Source of the DNA: CAZLBC01 sp964557575
Lineage (GTDB): Bacteria > Planctomycetota > Phycisphaerae > SM23-33
Direction of reading: 5' to 3'
DNA: 64,000 nucleotides
NCBI GenBank assembly: GCA_964557575.1
Contig: CAZLBC010000005.1
Span: 53,520 to 117,519, forward strand
Shown here: in pieces, positions 42,607 through 51,698 of the stretch
Layout of the letters: each line of letters opens with the position of its first letter
How positions within the stretch are numbered: position 1 is the stretch's first letter
Program-made: the position numbers and the translations under genes
The notes under the pieces: model-generated
Database searches by the model: none
Seen by the model: the letters and a program-made list of their open reading frames with translations, nothing else
What the model was told of the DNA's origin: nothing

Positions 42607-44493
42607 ATGACCATCCGACCGCAGAGACCCGACCATCGCGCAGCCCGCTTCCTGCCGTTCCTGCTGGTCGTGCTTGCCGCAGCGGGGGCCTACGCGAACA
42701 TCTTCGGCGGCCAGTTTGTCTTCGACGACGTGGAAGTCGTCTCCCCGGCGAACAATCCCGCCCTCGAGGACCCCGCGGCGGCCTTCACGATGCACCGCGG
42801 CGAGCGGGCCGCCATCCCCGCCGCCGGCCGGCCGCTGGCGAACCTCACCTTTGTCCTCTGTCATCACCTCGCCGGCGCGGAAGAGCCGTTCTGGTACCAC
42901 CTCGCCGACCTGCTGATACACATCCTCGCGGCGCTTGCCCTGCTGGGCGTCGTCAACCGGGCACTCCGCCGCGACGGCATACCCCGCGTCCTCTCGCGCC
43001 GCGCCCCGTGGTGCGCCGCGGCGGTCGCCTGTCTCTGGGCGGTCCATCCCCTGACCACCGCCACCGTCACCTACGTCTCCCAGCGATCCGAATCGCTGAT
43101 GGCCCTCTTCTACCTCCTGACGATCTACTGCTTTCTCCGCGCCGCCGCGGCCGGCCGTCCCGCGTTCTGGCTGGCGGCCTCGGTCGCCGCCTGCGGTCTG
43201 GGCGCCGGCTGCAAGGAGGTCATCGCTACCGCGCCGGTGGCGGTCCTGCTGCTGGACCGCTGCTTCGTCGCCGGCGGCTTCCGCCGGGCCCTGAAGGTTC
43301 GGTGGCCCTACTACCTCCTGCTGGCGGCGGTCTGCTGGGGCATCCTGGCGGCCCTGGTCGGCAGCCGCCACGGGACGGTCGGCTACGGCAGCCCGATCGG
43401 GCCGCTGGCGTACGCGGCGACGCAGTGCTACGCGGTCTCGCGCTACCTGCTCCTCTGCGCCTGGCCGGCGGGGCTGGTCTTCGACTACGGTGTCTACATC
43501 GAGGACGATCCGGCGGTGATCATTCCGCGCCTGATCATCGTCGCCTCTCTTTTGGCGCTGGCGGTCCGCCTGCTGTGGTCCCACCCGCGGCTCGGTTTCC
43601 TCTGTTTGTTTCCCTTCCTAGCCCTGGCGCCGACGTCGACCGTCGTCCCGGTTCACTCCCAGACGATCGGCGAGCACCGGATGTACCTGCCGCTGGCGGC
43701 GGTGGTCGCCCTGCTGGTGCCGGCCGGCTGGTGGGCCCTGCTGCGGCTGCGAAAGGAAGCCCCGTTCAACGTCCCGAAGACGGCGGTCGCGGTGGCCGCC
43801 TGCCTGGTGGTCATACTGGGAATCAGGACCTGGGACCGGAACCGCGATTACCATGACCCGCTCGCGCTGTGGGAGGAGACGGTCCGCACCTTCCCGGCAA
43901 GCTTCCGGCCGTGGCTGCTCTACGGCAACGAGCTGCGGGAGGCCGGGCGACCCGGGGAGGCCCTGGCGGCGCAAATGAAGGCCCTGCGCATCATGCAGGA
44001 GAAAGGCTGGGACTCGCCGGTCCACCTCCACGTCGGCCTGACGTTTCTGCAGTTGAAGCGATACGCGGAGGCCGCGGCCTGTTTCCGGCGGGCACTGGAG
44101 GACACCGGCCGGGAACCGGTGCCGCTCTTCTGGCTCGGCCGGTCGCTGATCGGGACGCGGGAATACGACGCGGCGGCCGCGGTCCTCACCGAGGCGATCG
44201 ACCAAAAGAACGATCCCGACTTCTTCCACGCCCGGGCGATCGCGCGGATGGGCGGCGGCGAACACGAGGGGGCCCTGCGGGACATCGCGCGGGTCATCGA
44301 TTTGACGGGAAACCCGGCCTGCCTCCTGCTGAGGGCAAAGATTTGCGCCGACCTCGGCCGCGACCGGGAGGCCCGCGCCGACCTGCGGGCCTACCGGGAA
44401 ACCGGGCGCCCCCTGCCGCCCCGCGCCCGGAAACTCCTTGAAACACTCCGGACACCCGGCGACGCCGAAAAACCGAAACCGGGCACGCAATAA
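42607..44493 (+). CDS. TMTC-like GT-C glycosyltransferase with TPR repeats, copy 2
   Basis: A 628-residue tandem duplicate of the preceding gene. Large blocks of helices are the same residue for residue (for example SQRSESLMALFYLLTIYCFL), while the TPR half differs more. The first loop has VFDDVEVV, whose acidic pair is the likely catalytic D-D/D-E of GT-C enzymes. ATG 42607 has AGGAG four bases before it. The product should use a polyprenyl-phosphate sugar outside the membrane and may glycosylate surface proteins. The gap after copy 1 is 99 bp. Confidence 0.85.
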   Translation: MTIRPQRPDHRAARFLPFLLVVLAAAGAYANIFGGQFVFDDVEVVSPANNPALEDPAAAFTMHRGERAAIPAAGRPLANLTFVLCHHLAGAEEPFWYHLADLLIHILAALALLGVVNRALRRDGIPRVLSRRAPWCAAAVACLWAVHPLTTATVTYVSQRSESLMALFYLLTIYCFLRAAAAGRPAFWLAASVAACGLGAGCKEVIATAPVAVLLLDRCFVAGGFRRALKVRWPYYLLLAAVCWGILAALVGSRHGTVGYGSPIGPLAYAATQCYAVSRYLLLCAWPAGLVFDYGVYIEDDPAVIIPRLIIVASLLALAVRLLWSHPRLGFLCLFPFLALAPTSTVVPVHSQTIGEHRMYLPLAAVVALLVPAGWWALLRLRKEAPFNVPKTAVAVAACLVVILGIRTWDRNRDYHDPLALWEETVRTFPASFRPWLLYGNELREAGRPGEALAAQMKALRIMQEKGWDSPVHLHVGLTFLQLKRYAEAAACFRRALEDTGREPVPLFWLGRSLIGTREYDAAAAVLTEAIDQKNDPDFFHARAIARMGGGEHEGALRDIARVIDLTGNPACLLLRAKICADLGRDREARADLRAYRETGRPLPPRARKLLETLRTPGDAEKPKPGTQ

Positions 44494-44506
44494 CCGAAAC
44501 GTGGCC

Positions 44507-44714
44507 ATAACCGGACACCCAATCACCAACACCGCACCAACACCGGACACCCAATCGCACCATAACCGGACACCCACCTTTCCGAACCGCGCCGGAACAC
44601 TGCCTGCCGATAACGCTTCCTTATGACATCCTAAACAAAGGTAATCCCTGCGGGCCACCTCGGGTATAGGGTGTCCGGTTTCTCCCCCCGGGTATAGGGT
44701 GTCCGGTTTCTCCC
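44507..44714. repeat. REP-like cluster between glycosyltransferase genes
   Basis: Three direct copies of ACCGGACACCCA (44509, 44541 and 44565 areas) are followed by two tandem copies of a 25-bp unit with GGGTATAGGGTGTCCGG (44662-44687 and 44689-44713). The second set contains the reverse complement of the first (TGTCCGGTT). The 271-bp gap has no gene. Confidence 0.75.
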
Positions 44715-44764
44715 GCCTTGCCGCGGCACCCGGCAGGGGCTACAATGTCCCGCGGAGTCTGCCT

Positions 44765-46399
44765 ATGAACGCTTCCGATCGGTCCGACACGTCACTCCGG
44801 GCATACCTGGCCCGGCGGCCGCTGCTGTGCTGCCATATCCTGATGCTGATCGCGGCGGTTCTCATGCTGGCGGTCACCACCCGTCATCTCGGCCTGCCCG
44901 TGCCGCGCATCCACGACGAGTTCGCCTACCTCCTCCAGGCGGAGACCTTCGCGTCGGGCCGGCTGACGAATCCCACCCCGCCCCACCACGCGTTTATCGA
45001 GACCTTCCACGTGATCATGGAGCCGACTTACACCGCCAAGTACTTTCCCGGCCAGGCCCTCCCCCTGGCCCTCGGCTTCCTGCTGGGCCTGCCGATCGCC
45101 GGCATCTGGCTGACCGGCCTGGCCCTGGTGCCGCTGGGAATCGAGATCTTCCGGCGGTTCGGAAACCTCTTCTGCACGTGCATCGTCACGCTGTTCGTGT
45201 ACGTGCAGTTTTTCCTCCTGATGTATTTCGGGCATACCTACTGGGGCGGGAGCTTCTTCATGCTGTGCGGGGGGCTGATGCTGCTGGCCGTCCTGCTCTG
45301 GCGCGAGCGGCGGCACACGGCGGCCGGGATTCTCTTCGGGATCGGTGCCGGTTTCTGCCTGCTGACCAGGCCCTACGAGGGGTTCTTCTGGGGGGCGGCA
45401 TGCCTGGCGTACCTGGCGATCAGCTCGTGGATGAACCGACGGGAGACGGTACGACCGATCGCGCGCGGCGCGGGGGCATCCGCCCTGATCGCCCTCGGGT
45501 TTTTCGCCGTGTTCGCCGCCGGGCTGCTGTTGTACAACCGGGCGGTCACGGAGAACTGTTTTTCCCTGCCCTATACTACATACGGCGAGGAATACTGGCC
45601 GTCGCACCGGGACTTCATATGGCAGGATCCGCCGATTAAAACGGTGGACAAGCCGCAGCGATTCAACGATTTCAACAGCACGTATCTGCACTTCAACCGC
45701 ATGACGACGCTCGAATTCATCGGCAACGGTCTGTTCCACTGCTCCAGGATGATCCGCTGGATACTGCCGTACGGCACGTGGGTACTGTTTCTGCCCTTTG
45801 TCGCCGTCCGCGCGTATCGGGGTGATTACCGGGGACTGCGCCTCCTTGTCTTCATCGGCATACTGCCGCTGCCGTGCATTCTGACGTCCAACAACTACTT
45901 CATGCACTACTACGCCCCGTGGGTGTGGATCGGCGGCATTTTTTGCGCGCTGTTGTTGTCGTGGTGCCTCGGCATCGAGACCCGGAAGCGGTACGGGTGG
46001 GGCTTCGTCAAGCGGGCGGTTCCCGTCATCCTGCTGCTGGCCGCCGCGGCGCACGCGGCTTCCGGAATGTCCCGAAACGATCCCCGCGTACACGGCCGCT
46101 GGTTCGATGCCCTCCCCGTCCTGAGAGAAAAGATACAGAATGATCTGGCTGACCGATACCGGAAAACGGGCCGGCGGCAACTGGTCTTCGTCGACTACGC
46201 CGGCGGGTACCGTTCCGACTTCGAATTCGTCTACAACGGGCCGGCGCCCTGGGCATCGCCGGTCACCTGGGCCCGAAACCGGGGGCCGGAGAAGAACCGC
46301 GCACTGATCGACGACCTCGTCGACCATCGCGCCTGGCTTCTCGACGTCGGCAAAGAAATCCGGCTGCTGCCGTACGGCGAGGAAAACGCGCAGCCGTAA
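44765..46399 (+). CDS. GT-C membrane glycosyltransferase (GT39-like) A
   Basis: A 544-residue protein with about ten hydrophobic segments. The first periplasmic loop has RIHDEFAYLLQAETFASGRL with acidic D51 and E52, the catalytic-type motif of GT-C enzymes. It shares this and a C-terminal block (VTWARNRGPEKNRALIDD) with the next, convergent gene. It begins at ATG 44765; upstream frames lack conserved residues. The substrate is unknown, but the neighbours point to surface glycan or glycoprotein synthesis. Confidence 0.8.
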   Translation: MNASDRSDTSLRAYLARRPLLCCHILMLIAAVLMLAVTTRHLGLPVPRIHDEFAYLLQAETFASGRLTNPTPPHHAFIETFHVIMEPTYTAKYFPGQALPLALGFLLGLPIAGIWLTGLALVPLGIEIFRRFGNLFCTCIVTLFVYVQFFLLMYFGHTYWGGSFFMLCGGLMLLAVLLWRERRHTAAGILFGIGAGFCLLTRPYEGFFWGAACLAYLAISSWMNRRETVRPIARGAGASALIALGFFAVFAAGLLLYNRAVTENCFSLPYTTYGEEYWPSHRDFIWQDPPIKTVDKPQRFNDFNSTYLHFNRMTTLEFIGNGLFHCSRMIRWILPYGTWVLFLPFVAVRAYRGDYRGLRLLVFIGILPLPCILTSNNYFMHYYAPWVWIGGIFCALLLSWCLGIETRKRYGWGFVKRAVPVILLLAAAAHAASGMSRNDPRVHGRWFDALPVLREKIQNDLADRYRKTGRRQLVFVDYAGGYRSDFEFVYNGPAPWASPVTWARNRGPEKNRALIDDLVDHRAWLLDVGKEIRLLPYGEENAQP

Positions 46400-46421
46400 A
46401 AGAGGAATACCCTGCCGGCTA

Positions 46422-48086
46422 TCAGTCCTTCAGCCGCACGATTCGCCACTTCTCGCGAACCCACGAGTCCCCGTCCAGCAGCCACTTGGTCCTGCCCTCG
46501 AAATAGTTGATGAGGGCCCGATCGCGGGCGCCGCCCAGTTCCCGGGCCCACACGATGTCGGCGCCGTCTATGTCCGCCCGGTTGTACACCAGCTCGAAGT
46601 CGGTCACGTGATCGGATCCGTACCGCACGATGACGAGATCCTTGCCGGGAAACTCCCTCAGACTCTCGACCAGGGCGGCCCGCCGGGCCGCGAACCGAAC
46701 GGGCGGCGCCTGCGTCACCGGCGTGCACGAAAGCGCCACCGACACCGCGCAGACCGCCAGGACCGCCGCCGCGGCCGCCGGGCCGAACCGTAGCCGGTGC
46801 CATCGCATCAGCGATATCCGGCGGAGGCCCGCCGCGACCAGGAAGACGATGCAGCCGGTGGCGGGGGCGAACTTCCTGGTGGCCGTCTGGTTTTCCATCA
46901 GGGCCGCCACGGTGACGAGGCCGACGACGACCAGGGCGAGCCGCACGCGGCGGTCGCGCCACAGCGAGAGGGAAACGAGGAACGGGACCAGGAGTATGAA
47001 TCGCAGGAAAAAGGGGACGACGTACGTCATGGACCGGGCCTTGCTTCGGAGGAATCCGCCCGGCGTGGACTGCGACCGGTAGTTTTCTACCTGTTTTTTT
47101 CTGTGCTCACGGAATACCCCCCGGCACCGGGCTGTCGACTCAGCGGGTTTCAAACCCAGAAATACCGGTACCGAGCCATACTGCTTCTGATACACCTGGT
47201 AGGGCATGCGAAATGCGTCGCCCGTCACGCGGTAATTGTAATAGCCCATCCACGCGGCCCCGGCAGCGATGACTCCGGCGGCCGGCAGGAACACGCGCAC
47301 ACCGACCGTTTTCAACCGCTGCCGGTCCGCTTGAAAGACCCTCCTCAAAAGAACGGCCAGGACGGGTATACTGACGATCAGTCCCTCGAACGGCCGGCTG
47401 TTGGCCAGGACAACCAGGCCGGCCGCCAGGGCGACGGCGACGCCGACGGACCCCCTCTTCCTGAGTCGCGGCAGCGCACCGAAGACCAGCGCACCGCCTG
47501 CGGCAGCCACCGATCCCCCCCAGTAGCTCTGGCTCCAGTACCCGAAAAAGCCGAAGTTCAGCGCGGCGAGCACCCCGCCGGCCAGCGCCCACTTCGGCGG
47601 CAGCCACCCCTGGAGCATCCACGTGATGCACCCGCACATCAGCGCGCTCGCCAGCCATACTCCGACAGCGGGATGGGCGATCGACTGCCCGATGGCCAGG
47701 ATCAGGCCGCGGGCAGGGGGATATTTCGACGCGCAGGTCGGCTTCTGCAGCACGTGAAAGGTCTCGAAGTGCTCCCAGAGCGGGTGCGCGGGATTCGTCA
47801 ACCTCCCGTCGGAGAACGTATCCGCCGCCAGGAGGTTGCTGAACTCGTCGTGGATAAACGGCTCGGGAAACCGCACCAGCAAGCCGACCGCGGCGCTGCC
47901 CGCGAAGGCGAGGATGCCGACCAGCAGCACCACCGCCGCCCGGCGCCGGGCGAGATCGTGTATGAGAATCCCCACCCGCCGCCGGGTATCCTCACCCGTC
48001 TTCCGGTAGACAATAAAAACGATGGCGAAAACCGGGAGCGTTATCGCGGCCTCAAATTCAAACAGCTTCAACAGGTCCTGGATCAC
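46422..48086 (-). CDS. GT-C membrane glycosyltransferase (GT39-like) B
   Basis: A 554-residue homologue of the previous gene in the opposite orientation. The first loop reads FIHDEFSNLLAADTFSDGRL (78-97), and the C-terminus has DIVWARELGGARDRALINYF, closely like gene A. It has an extra N-terminal helix (about 12-28). About eleven hydrophobic segments are visible. The stops of the two genes are 22 bp apart. Confidence 0.8.
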   Translation of the reverse strand: MIQDLLKLFEFEAAITLPVFAIVFIVYRKTGEDTRRRVGILIHDLARRRAAVVLLVGILAFAGSAAVGLLVRFPEPFIHDEFSNLLAADTFSDGRLTNPAHPLWEHFETFHVLQKPTCASKYPPARGLILAIGQSIAHPAVGVWLASALMCGCITWMLQGWLPPKWALAGGVLAALNFGFFGYWSQSYWGGSVAAAGGALVFGALPRLRKRGSVGVAVALAAGLVVLANSRPFEGLIVSIPVLAVLLRRVFQADRQRLKTVGVRVFLPAAGVIAAGAAWMGYYNYRVTGDAFRMPYQVYQKQYGSVPVFLGLKPAESTARCRGVFREHRKKQVENYRSQSTPGGFLRSKARSMTYVVPFFLRFILLVPFLVSLSLWRDRRVRLALVVVGLVTVAALMENQTATRKFAPATGCIVFLVAAGLRRISLMRWHRLRFGPAAAAAVLAVCAVSVALSCTPVTQAPPVRFAARRAALVESLREFPGKDLVIVRYGSDHVTDFELVYNRADIDGADIVWARELGGARDRALINYFEGRTKWLLDGDSWVREKWRIVRLKD

Positions 48087-48223
48087 AACGCCTGCTCCTT
48101 TCCGTCAATCGCTCCATGGTGCCTGCGAACTGTTGTCAACGCAACCGTGACAGCCGGAGAGATCAGCGGGTAATATAACGTCCCTGCGGGATTATGAGAA
48201 CGCAGAGCATTTCTTTGTCGACG

Positions 48224-49237
48224 TTACTCCTCGGCTCGCGGGCCCGGAGTCGTCGTTTCGATGTTTTGATCTTCATCATTCCTCGACACCAAGGTAAAGA
48301 CGTGCGGCGCCCCCCAGAGCACGGCAATGACGAGAGTACTAAAGACACGCAGGCCTACGGCAAAGGCTACTGTATCCGCCGGTGAAACGGAAGCAAGGCG
48401 AAGCACGAGGTACCAGCCCATCTCGTGTATACCCAGGCCGCCGGGGGTAAACGCGACGAGGTAGCTTAACTGGGCCACGGGCAACCCCACCACCAAGTAG
48501 ACAGGTGATATCGACAGGCAGAAAGCCGCAGCAACCAGGACCACCCGCGCAGCGCTGAATACGAATTTACACAATGTCAACAGGTATATGTTCATCAGCG
48601 ACGAACGGGAAAAAACATATTCGGCTCCCGCATAGCGCGCGGATTTTCCGAACAGCATCCTGAAAAAATCGAGCAGGCGGGCCGGAATCCCGAACGCGGC
48701 ATTTCCTGCGCACACGAATAACGCGCCGCCGGCAACGCCGAAGGCCACCATACACCCCAGCGAAAAATACACATCGTGTATCAGGCCGCTCCAGAACATT
48801 ACCGCCGGCACAGCAAACACCAGGCAGACGAAAATATCGGCTATGCGATCCGCGAAAACAGAGGATGCCGCATCAATAAGGCGGTGATCGTGTTCAGCCT
48901 TCAGATAGAACGTCCTGAGCCCGATGTCGGAGAGATCCTTCGGTATGACCAGCCCCAGTACCCGGCCGGACAGTACATACCGCGCCAGGAGGGTAAGGCG
49001 CGGCGCCGGAGCGCCGGTCATACCGGCTATCGCAATCTTCCACCGCAGCGCCATTAACACTATGAGCAAGAACGTGCATACTGCGGCCCCTAGGAACGGC
49101 AGTACCCGGATATTCAACAGCAGCGCGAGCCGGTCGCCACCACCGACGCCGACCAGGGCGGCTATCAGAACGATACCGCACGCGGTCGATGCCGCGTACT
49201 TTATTCTCGCTGTCGTTCTGCCGTTATTTGCCGTCAT
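48224..49237 (-). CDS. Flippase-like membrane protein (LPG synthase TM domain, AglD-like)
   Basis: A 337-residue polytopic protein with about eight hydrophobic segments, matching the LPG_synthase_TM (UPF0104) family: RYVLSGRVLGLVIPKDLSDI early and AFTPGGLGIHEMGWYLVLRL late, the P-G-G-(L/I)-G-x-x-E motif. Members act in lipid-linked sugar or aminoacyl-lipid transport. ATG 49237 was chosen over 49363, since the prefix is non-conserved. It is divergent from the GT2 gene, 234 bp away. Confidence 0.82.
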   Translation of the reverse strand: MTANNGRTTARIKYAASTACGIVLIAALVGVGGGDRLALLLNIRVLPFLGAAVCTFLLIVLMALRWKIAIAGMTGAPAPRLTLLARYVLSGRVLGLVIPKDLSDIGLRTFYLKAEHDHRLIDAASSVFADRIADIFVCLVFAVPAVMFWSGLIHDVYFSLGCMVAFGVAGGALFVCAGNAAFGIPARLLDFFRMLFGKSARYAGAEYVFSRSSLMNIYLLTLCKFVFSAARVVLVAAAFCLSISPVYLVVGLPVAQLSYLVAFTPGGLGIHEMGWYLVLRLASVSPADTVAFAVGLRVFSTLVIAVLWGAPHVFTLVSRNDEDQNIETTTPGPRAEE

Positions 49238-49471
49238 CAGAAAACCACTGTACACCGTGCCGCCGGGAACCGCAAAGCCCGGACACTGTCCGCTCGCGGG
49301 CAGGCGCGATAAAAAACGCAGCCAGCGCCCGGCACTCGTAATCCATACATACTTATCGGACAATGAGATTGAAACCGTCGAGTGCTGCGGTAATCGATCC
49401 TGCTGCGCAGAGAAACCCGCTTGACTGTACCGATTGCGGTTATTACGATTACAATCGAAGCGCTGAATATA

Positions 49472-50425
49472 ATGAATGACGTCACGAAAAACCCTGATGA
49501 CGCTCCCTCGCTGCCGGTCCCCGCTCCGCGGATATCCGTGGTTGTCCCGGTGTATAACGAGGAGGAATACCTCGCCGAGTTCCTCGACAAATCAACGGCA
49601 CTCGGGCAGGAGCTAAAAAATGCGGGCGGCGCTTTGGAGGTCGTTCTCGTCGACGACGGTTCGTCGGATGATTCGGTGCAGATAATGAACCGGTTCGTAG
49701 AACGCCATCCCGACGACTTTGTCCTCCTCGTCAATCAAACCAACCGGGGATACGGCGCGACTCTCAAGAGAGGTTTTCACAGCGCTTCCCACGATCTGAT
49801 CGGCATCATCGATGCCGACGGTACCTATGATATCGAACAGTTTTCCTCGTTCATTAACTGCATCAGTGATACCCCGCAGTGCGCGATGATCGTGGGCAAC
49901 CGACACATGAAAGGCAACAAGATTCCCTTCATCCGACGGCCGCCGAAATGGATGCTCAGAAAACTCTCGGAGTACCTGGTGGCCCGGCGGATACCCGACT
50001 TGAATTCCGGCATGCGACTGATGCGGACAGATGTCCTTATGCGTTACATCACACTGTTGCCGGACCGCTTCTCCCTCACCACTACCGTCACGCTCGCGAT
50101 GATGGCGGACAACTTCGAGGTCGAATACCTCCCTATCGAGTACCACAAGCGAAAGGGGAAATCGAGCATTCGACCGGTGCGTGACGTCGTTGAATTTTTC
50201 CAGCTTATCATCCGCACCACCCTCTACTTCAATCCCCTGAAGGTCTTTTTCCCGCTGAGCATGCTTTTTGTTTTACTGTCCTTCGCTGTGGCAATACTGA
50301 GTTATCTCTACACGCCTAAGGTGATGGACATAACGACCATCGTCCTGTTCCTCGCCGGAGTTCAAATTCTGGGCATCGGCATGCTCGCCGATCTCATAGT
50401 TAAACGGTTCAAGAATTCGGGGTAA
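49472..50425 (+). CDS. Family 2 glycosyltransferase, Dpm1/GtrB-like
   Basis: A 317-residue GT-A enzyme. Motifs are ISVVVPVYNEEEYL, VVLVDDGSSDDS, NRGYGATLKRG and GIIDADGTYD (the metal-binding D-x-D). A C-terminal pair of hydrophobic segments (about 245-300) anchors it. This layout fits enzymes that make polyprenyl-phosphate hexoses, the donors used by GT-C proteins such as those nearby. ATG 49472 follows a weak ribosome site; a TTG at 49421 would add 17 residues. It is convergent with the pyruvyl-transferase operon. Confidence 0.88.
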   Translation: MNDVTKNPDDAPSLPVPAPRISVVVPVYNEEEYLAEFLDKSTALGQELKNAGGALEVVLVDDGSSDDSVQIMNRFVERHPDDFVLLVNQTNRGYGATLKRGFHSASHDLIGIIDADGTYDIEQFSSFINCISDTPQCAMIVGNRHMKGNKIPFIRRPPKWMLRKLSEYLVARRIPDLNSGMRLMRTDVLMRYITLLPDRFSLTTTVTLAMMADNFEVEYLPIEYHKRKGKSSIRPVRDVVEFFQLIIRTTLYFNPLKVFFPLSMLFVLLSFAVAILSYLYTPKVMDITTIVLFLAGVQILGIGMLADLIVKRFKNSG

Positions 50426-50449
50426 CGGAAAACGAACGGTGTGCCGTTC

Positions 50450-51688
50450 TCATCTGCCGGTTCGTTCTTCCGCGCATTGCCGGATAATCTCAGCATGGCG
50501 GCGGGCGGAGGCAATAGCCCGTGGGAGGTTTGCTGCTATTCTTTCGCGGACCTCGTCCCTCGACTCAATGAGAATGTCAACATTCTCCAGCATGACCTGC
50601 GGGTCGAGGGAACGGTAATCGAACACATAATCGAGCAGTTCGAATTCCGACATCACCTCGGTGTACTTGTGATATCCCCAGCCGTACACGTTCAGCGGAA
50701 CCTCCGTTGCCAGGGCTGAAATCATGGAATGGAACCGCGACGCGATGAAGAAGTCGGTATGGCCGATCAGCGATCTGAGTTCGGCCGGAGAGTGGTTCAT
50801 TTCCACCTTTAGACAATGTTCTCTGTTTTTCAGTTGCCGGTATATGTTATGCACGGTAAACAGGTCATTGTTGTGTCGCGAGCCGCTGCCCGGCCGCATA
50901 CTGTGGGGAATCAGCAGCACGAAAAATCCCCGGTCGATTACGGCGTCGATGAACGTCGCGAAAACCGCCGCGTGGTCTTTGCCCCGGCGAATGCAATAGC
51001 CGTCCACGATGGAATTAGGGGCAACGCCGACCACGGTTGTATCGCGAAGGGAAGGAAGATACCGTTCTTCTATATTCGTTTTCACCGCATCGGATATTTC
51101 CATGGCGAATGACGTGTCGGGCAGGAACGTTGCCTGCCGGATGCCGAGTTCCTTTAAACACCGTTCGCTTTCCCGGCCCCTGCCGATAACGTGATCGAGC
51201 CCGGGGAGAACAAGCTTGGCAAGTCGTCGGTTGAGTTTTTTGCGAAACGGCCCCATGGTCTGCGACACCTTTATCTGTTTTTTTCCGAGCAATACGCCCG
51301 GAAGCAGGCACAAAACGCTGAAGATCGCCTTGATCTGCTTGGCGTCCGTAAAAGTGGTACCGCCGACATCGAGCACGACATCCGCATCGTCGATGCTGCG
51401 TATTTCCCGCGAAAGGAGGAAACCCGGAATCGGCAAACCACACCGGCGCAGAAGGCCCACCAGCAAACAGCGTGGAAGTATATTCAGCAACAGGTTCAGC
51501 GGCGTTCCGGACAAGACGCGCAGGTTCGCACGGGTGTTGTCGGCAGCGTCTCTGCGGGGGTAATACGAAAATACGCTGAACCGGACGTCACCCGGTTCGT
51601 CGTCGAAAAGATCCACCAATCCGCAAAGCATCGAAGCGGATCCTTTATTTCCGGAGAGCGGTACGCCGAATATCGCTATGTTCATCAT
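50450..51688 (-). CDS. Polysaccharide pyruvyl transferase family protein
   Basis: A 412-residue protein matching PS_pyruv_trans: N-terminal NIAIFGVPLSGNKGSASMLC, then DVGGTTFTD and the C-terminal SRFHSMISALATEVPLNVYG, the most conserved block. Family members (CsaB, WcaK) add a pyruvate ketal from PEP to sugars of surface polysaccharides. It is the third gene of an operon, 10 bases after the FrhB-like gene. By inference it decorates a glycan made by the local enzymes. Confidence 0.88.
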   Translation of the reverse strand: MMNIAIFGVPLSGNKGSASMLCGLVDLFDDEPGDVRFSVFSYYPRRDAADNTRANLRVLSGTPLNLLLNILPRCLLVGLLRRCGLPIPGFLLSREIRSIDDADVVLDVGGTTFTDAKQIKAIFSVLCLLPGVLLGKKQIKVSQTMGPFRKKLNRRLAKLVLPGLDHVIGRGRESERCLKELGIRQATFLPDTSFAMEISDAVKTNIEERYLPSLRDTTVVGVAPNSIVDGYCIRRGKDHAAVFATFIDAVIDRGFFVLLIPHSMRPGSGSRHNNDLFTVHNIYRQLKNREHCLKVEMNHSPAELRSLIGHTDFFIASRFHSMISALATEVPLNVYGWGYHKYTEVMSEFELLDYVFDYRSLDPQVMLENVDILIESRDEVRERIAANLPRAIASARRHAEIIRQCAEERTGR

Positions 51689-51698
51689 GCCACGCTTT

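Noticed and set aside
40576..43584. 1002-residue minus-strand open frame spanning both TMTC-like genes
   Set aside because: Very long, but it crosses two clear plus-strand membrane-protein genes and consists of Q/R/G-rich low-complexity sequence.
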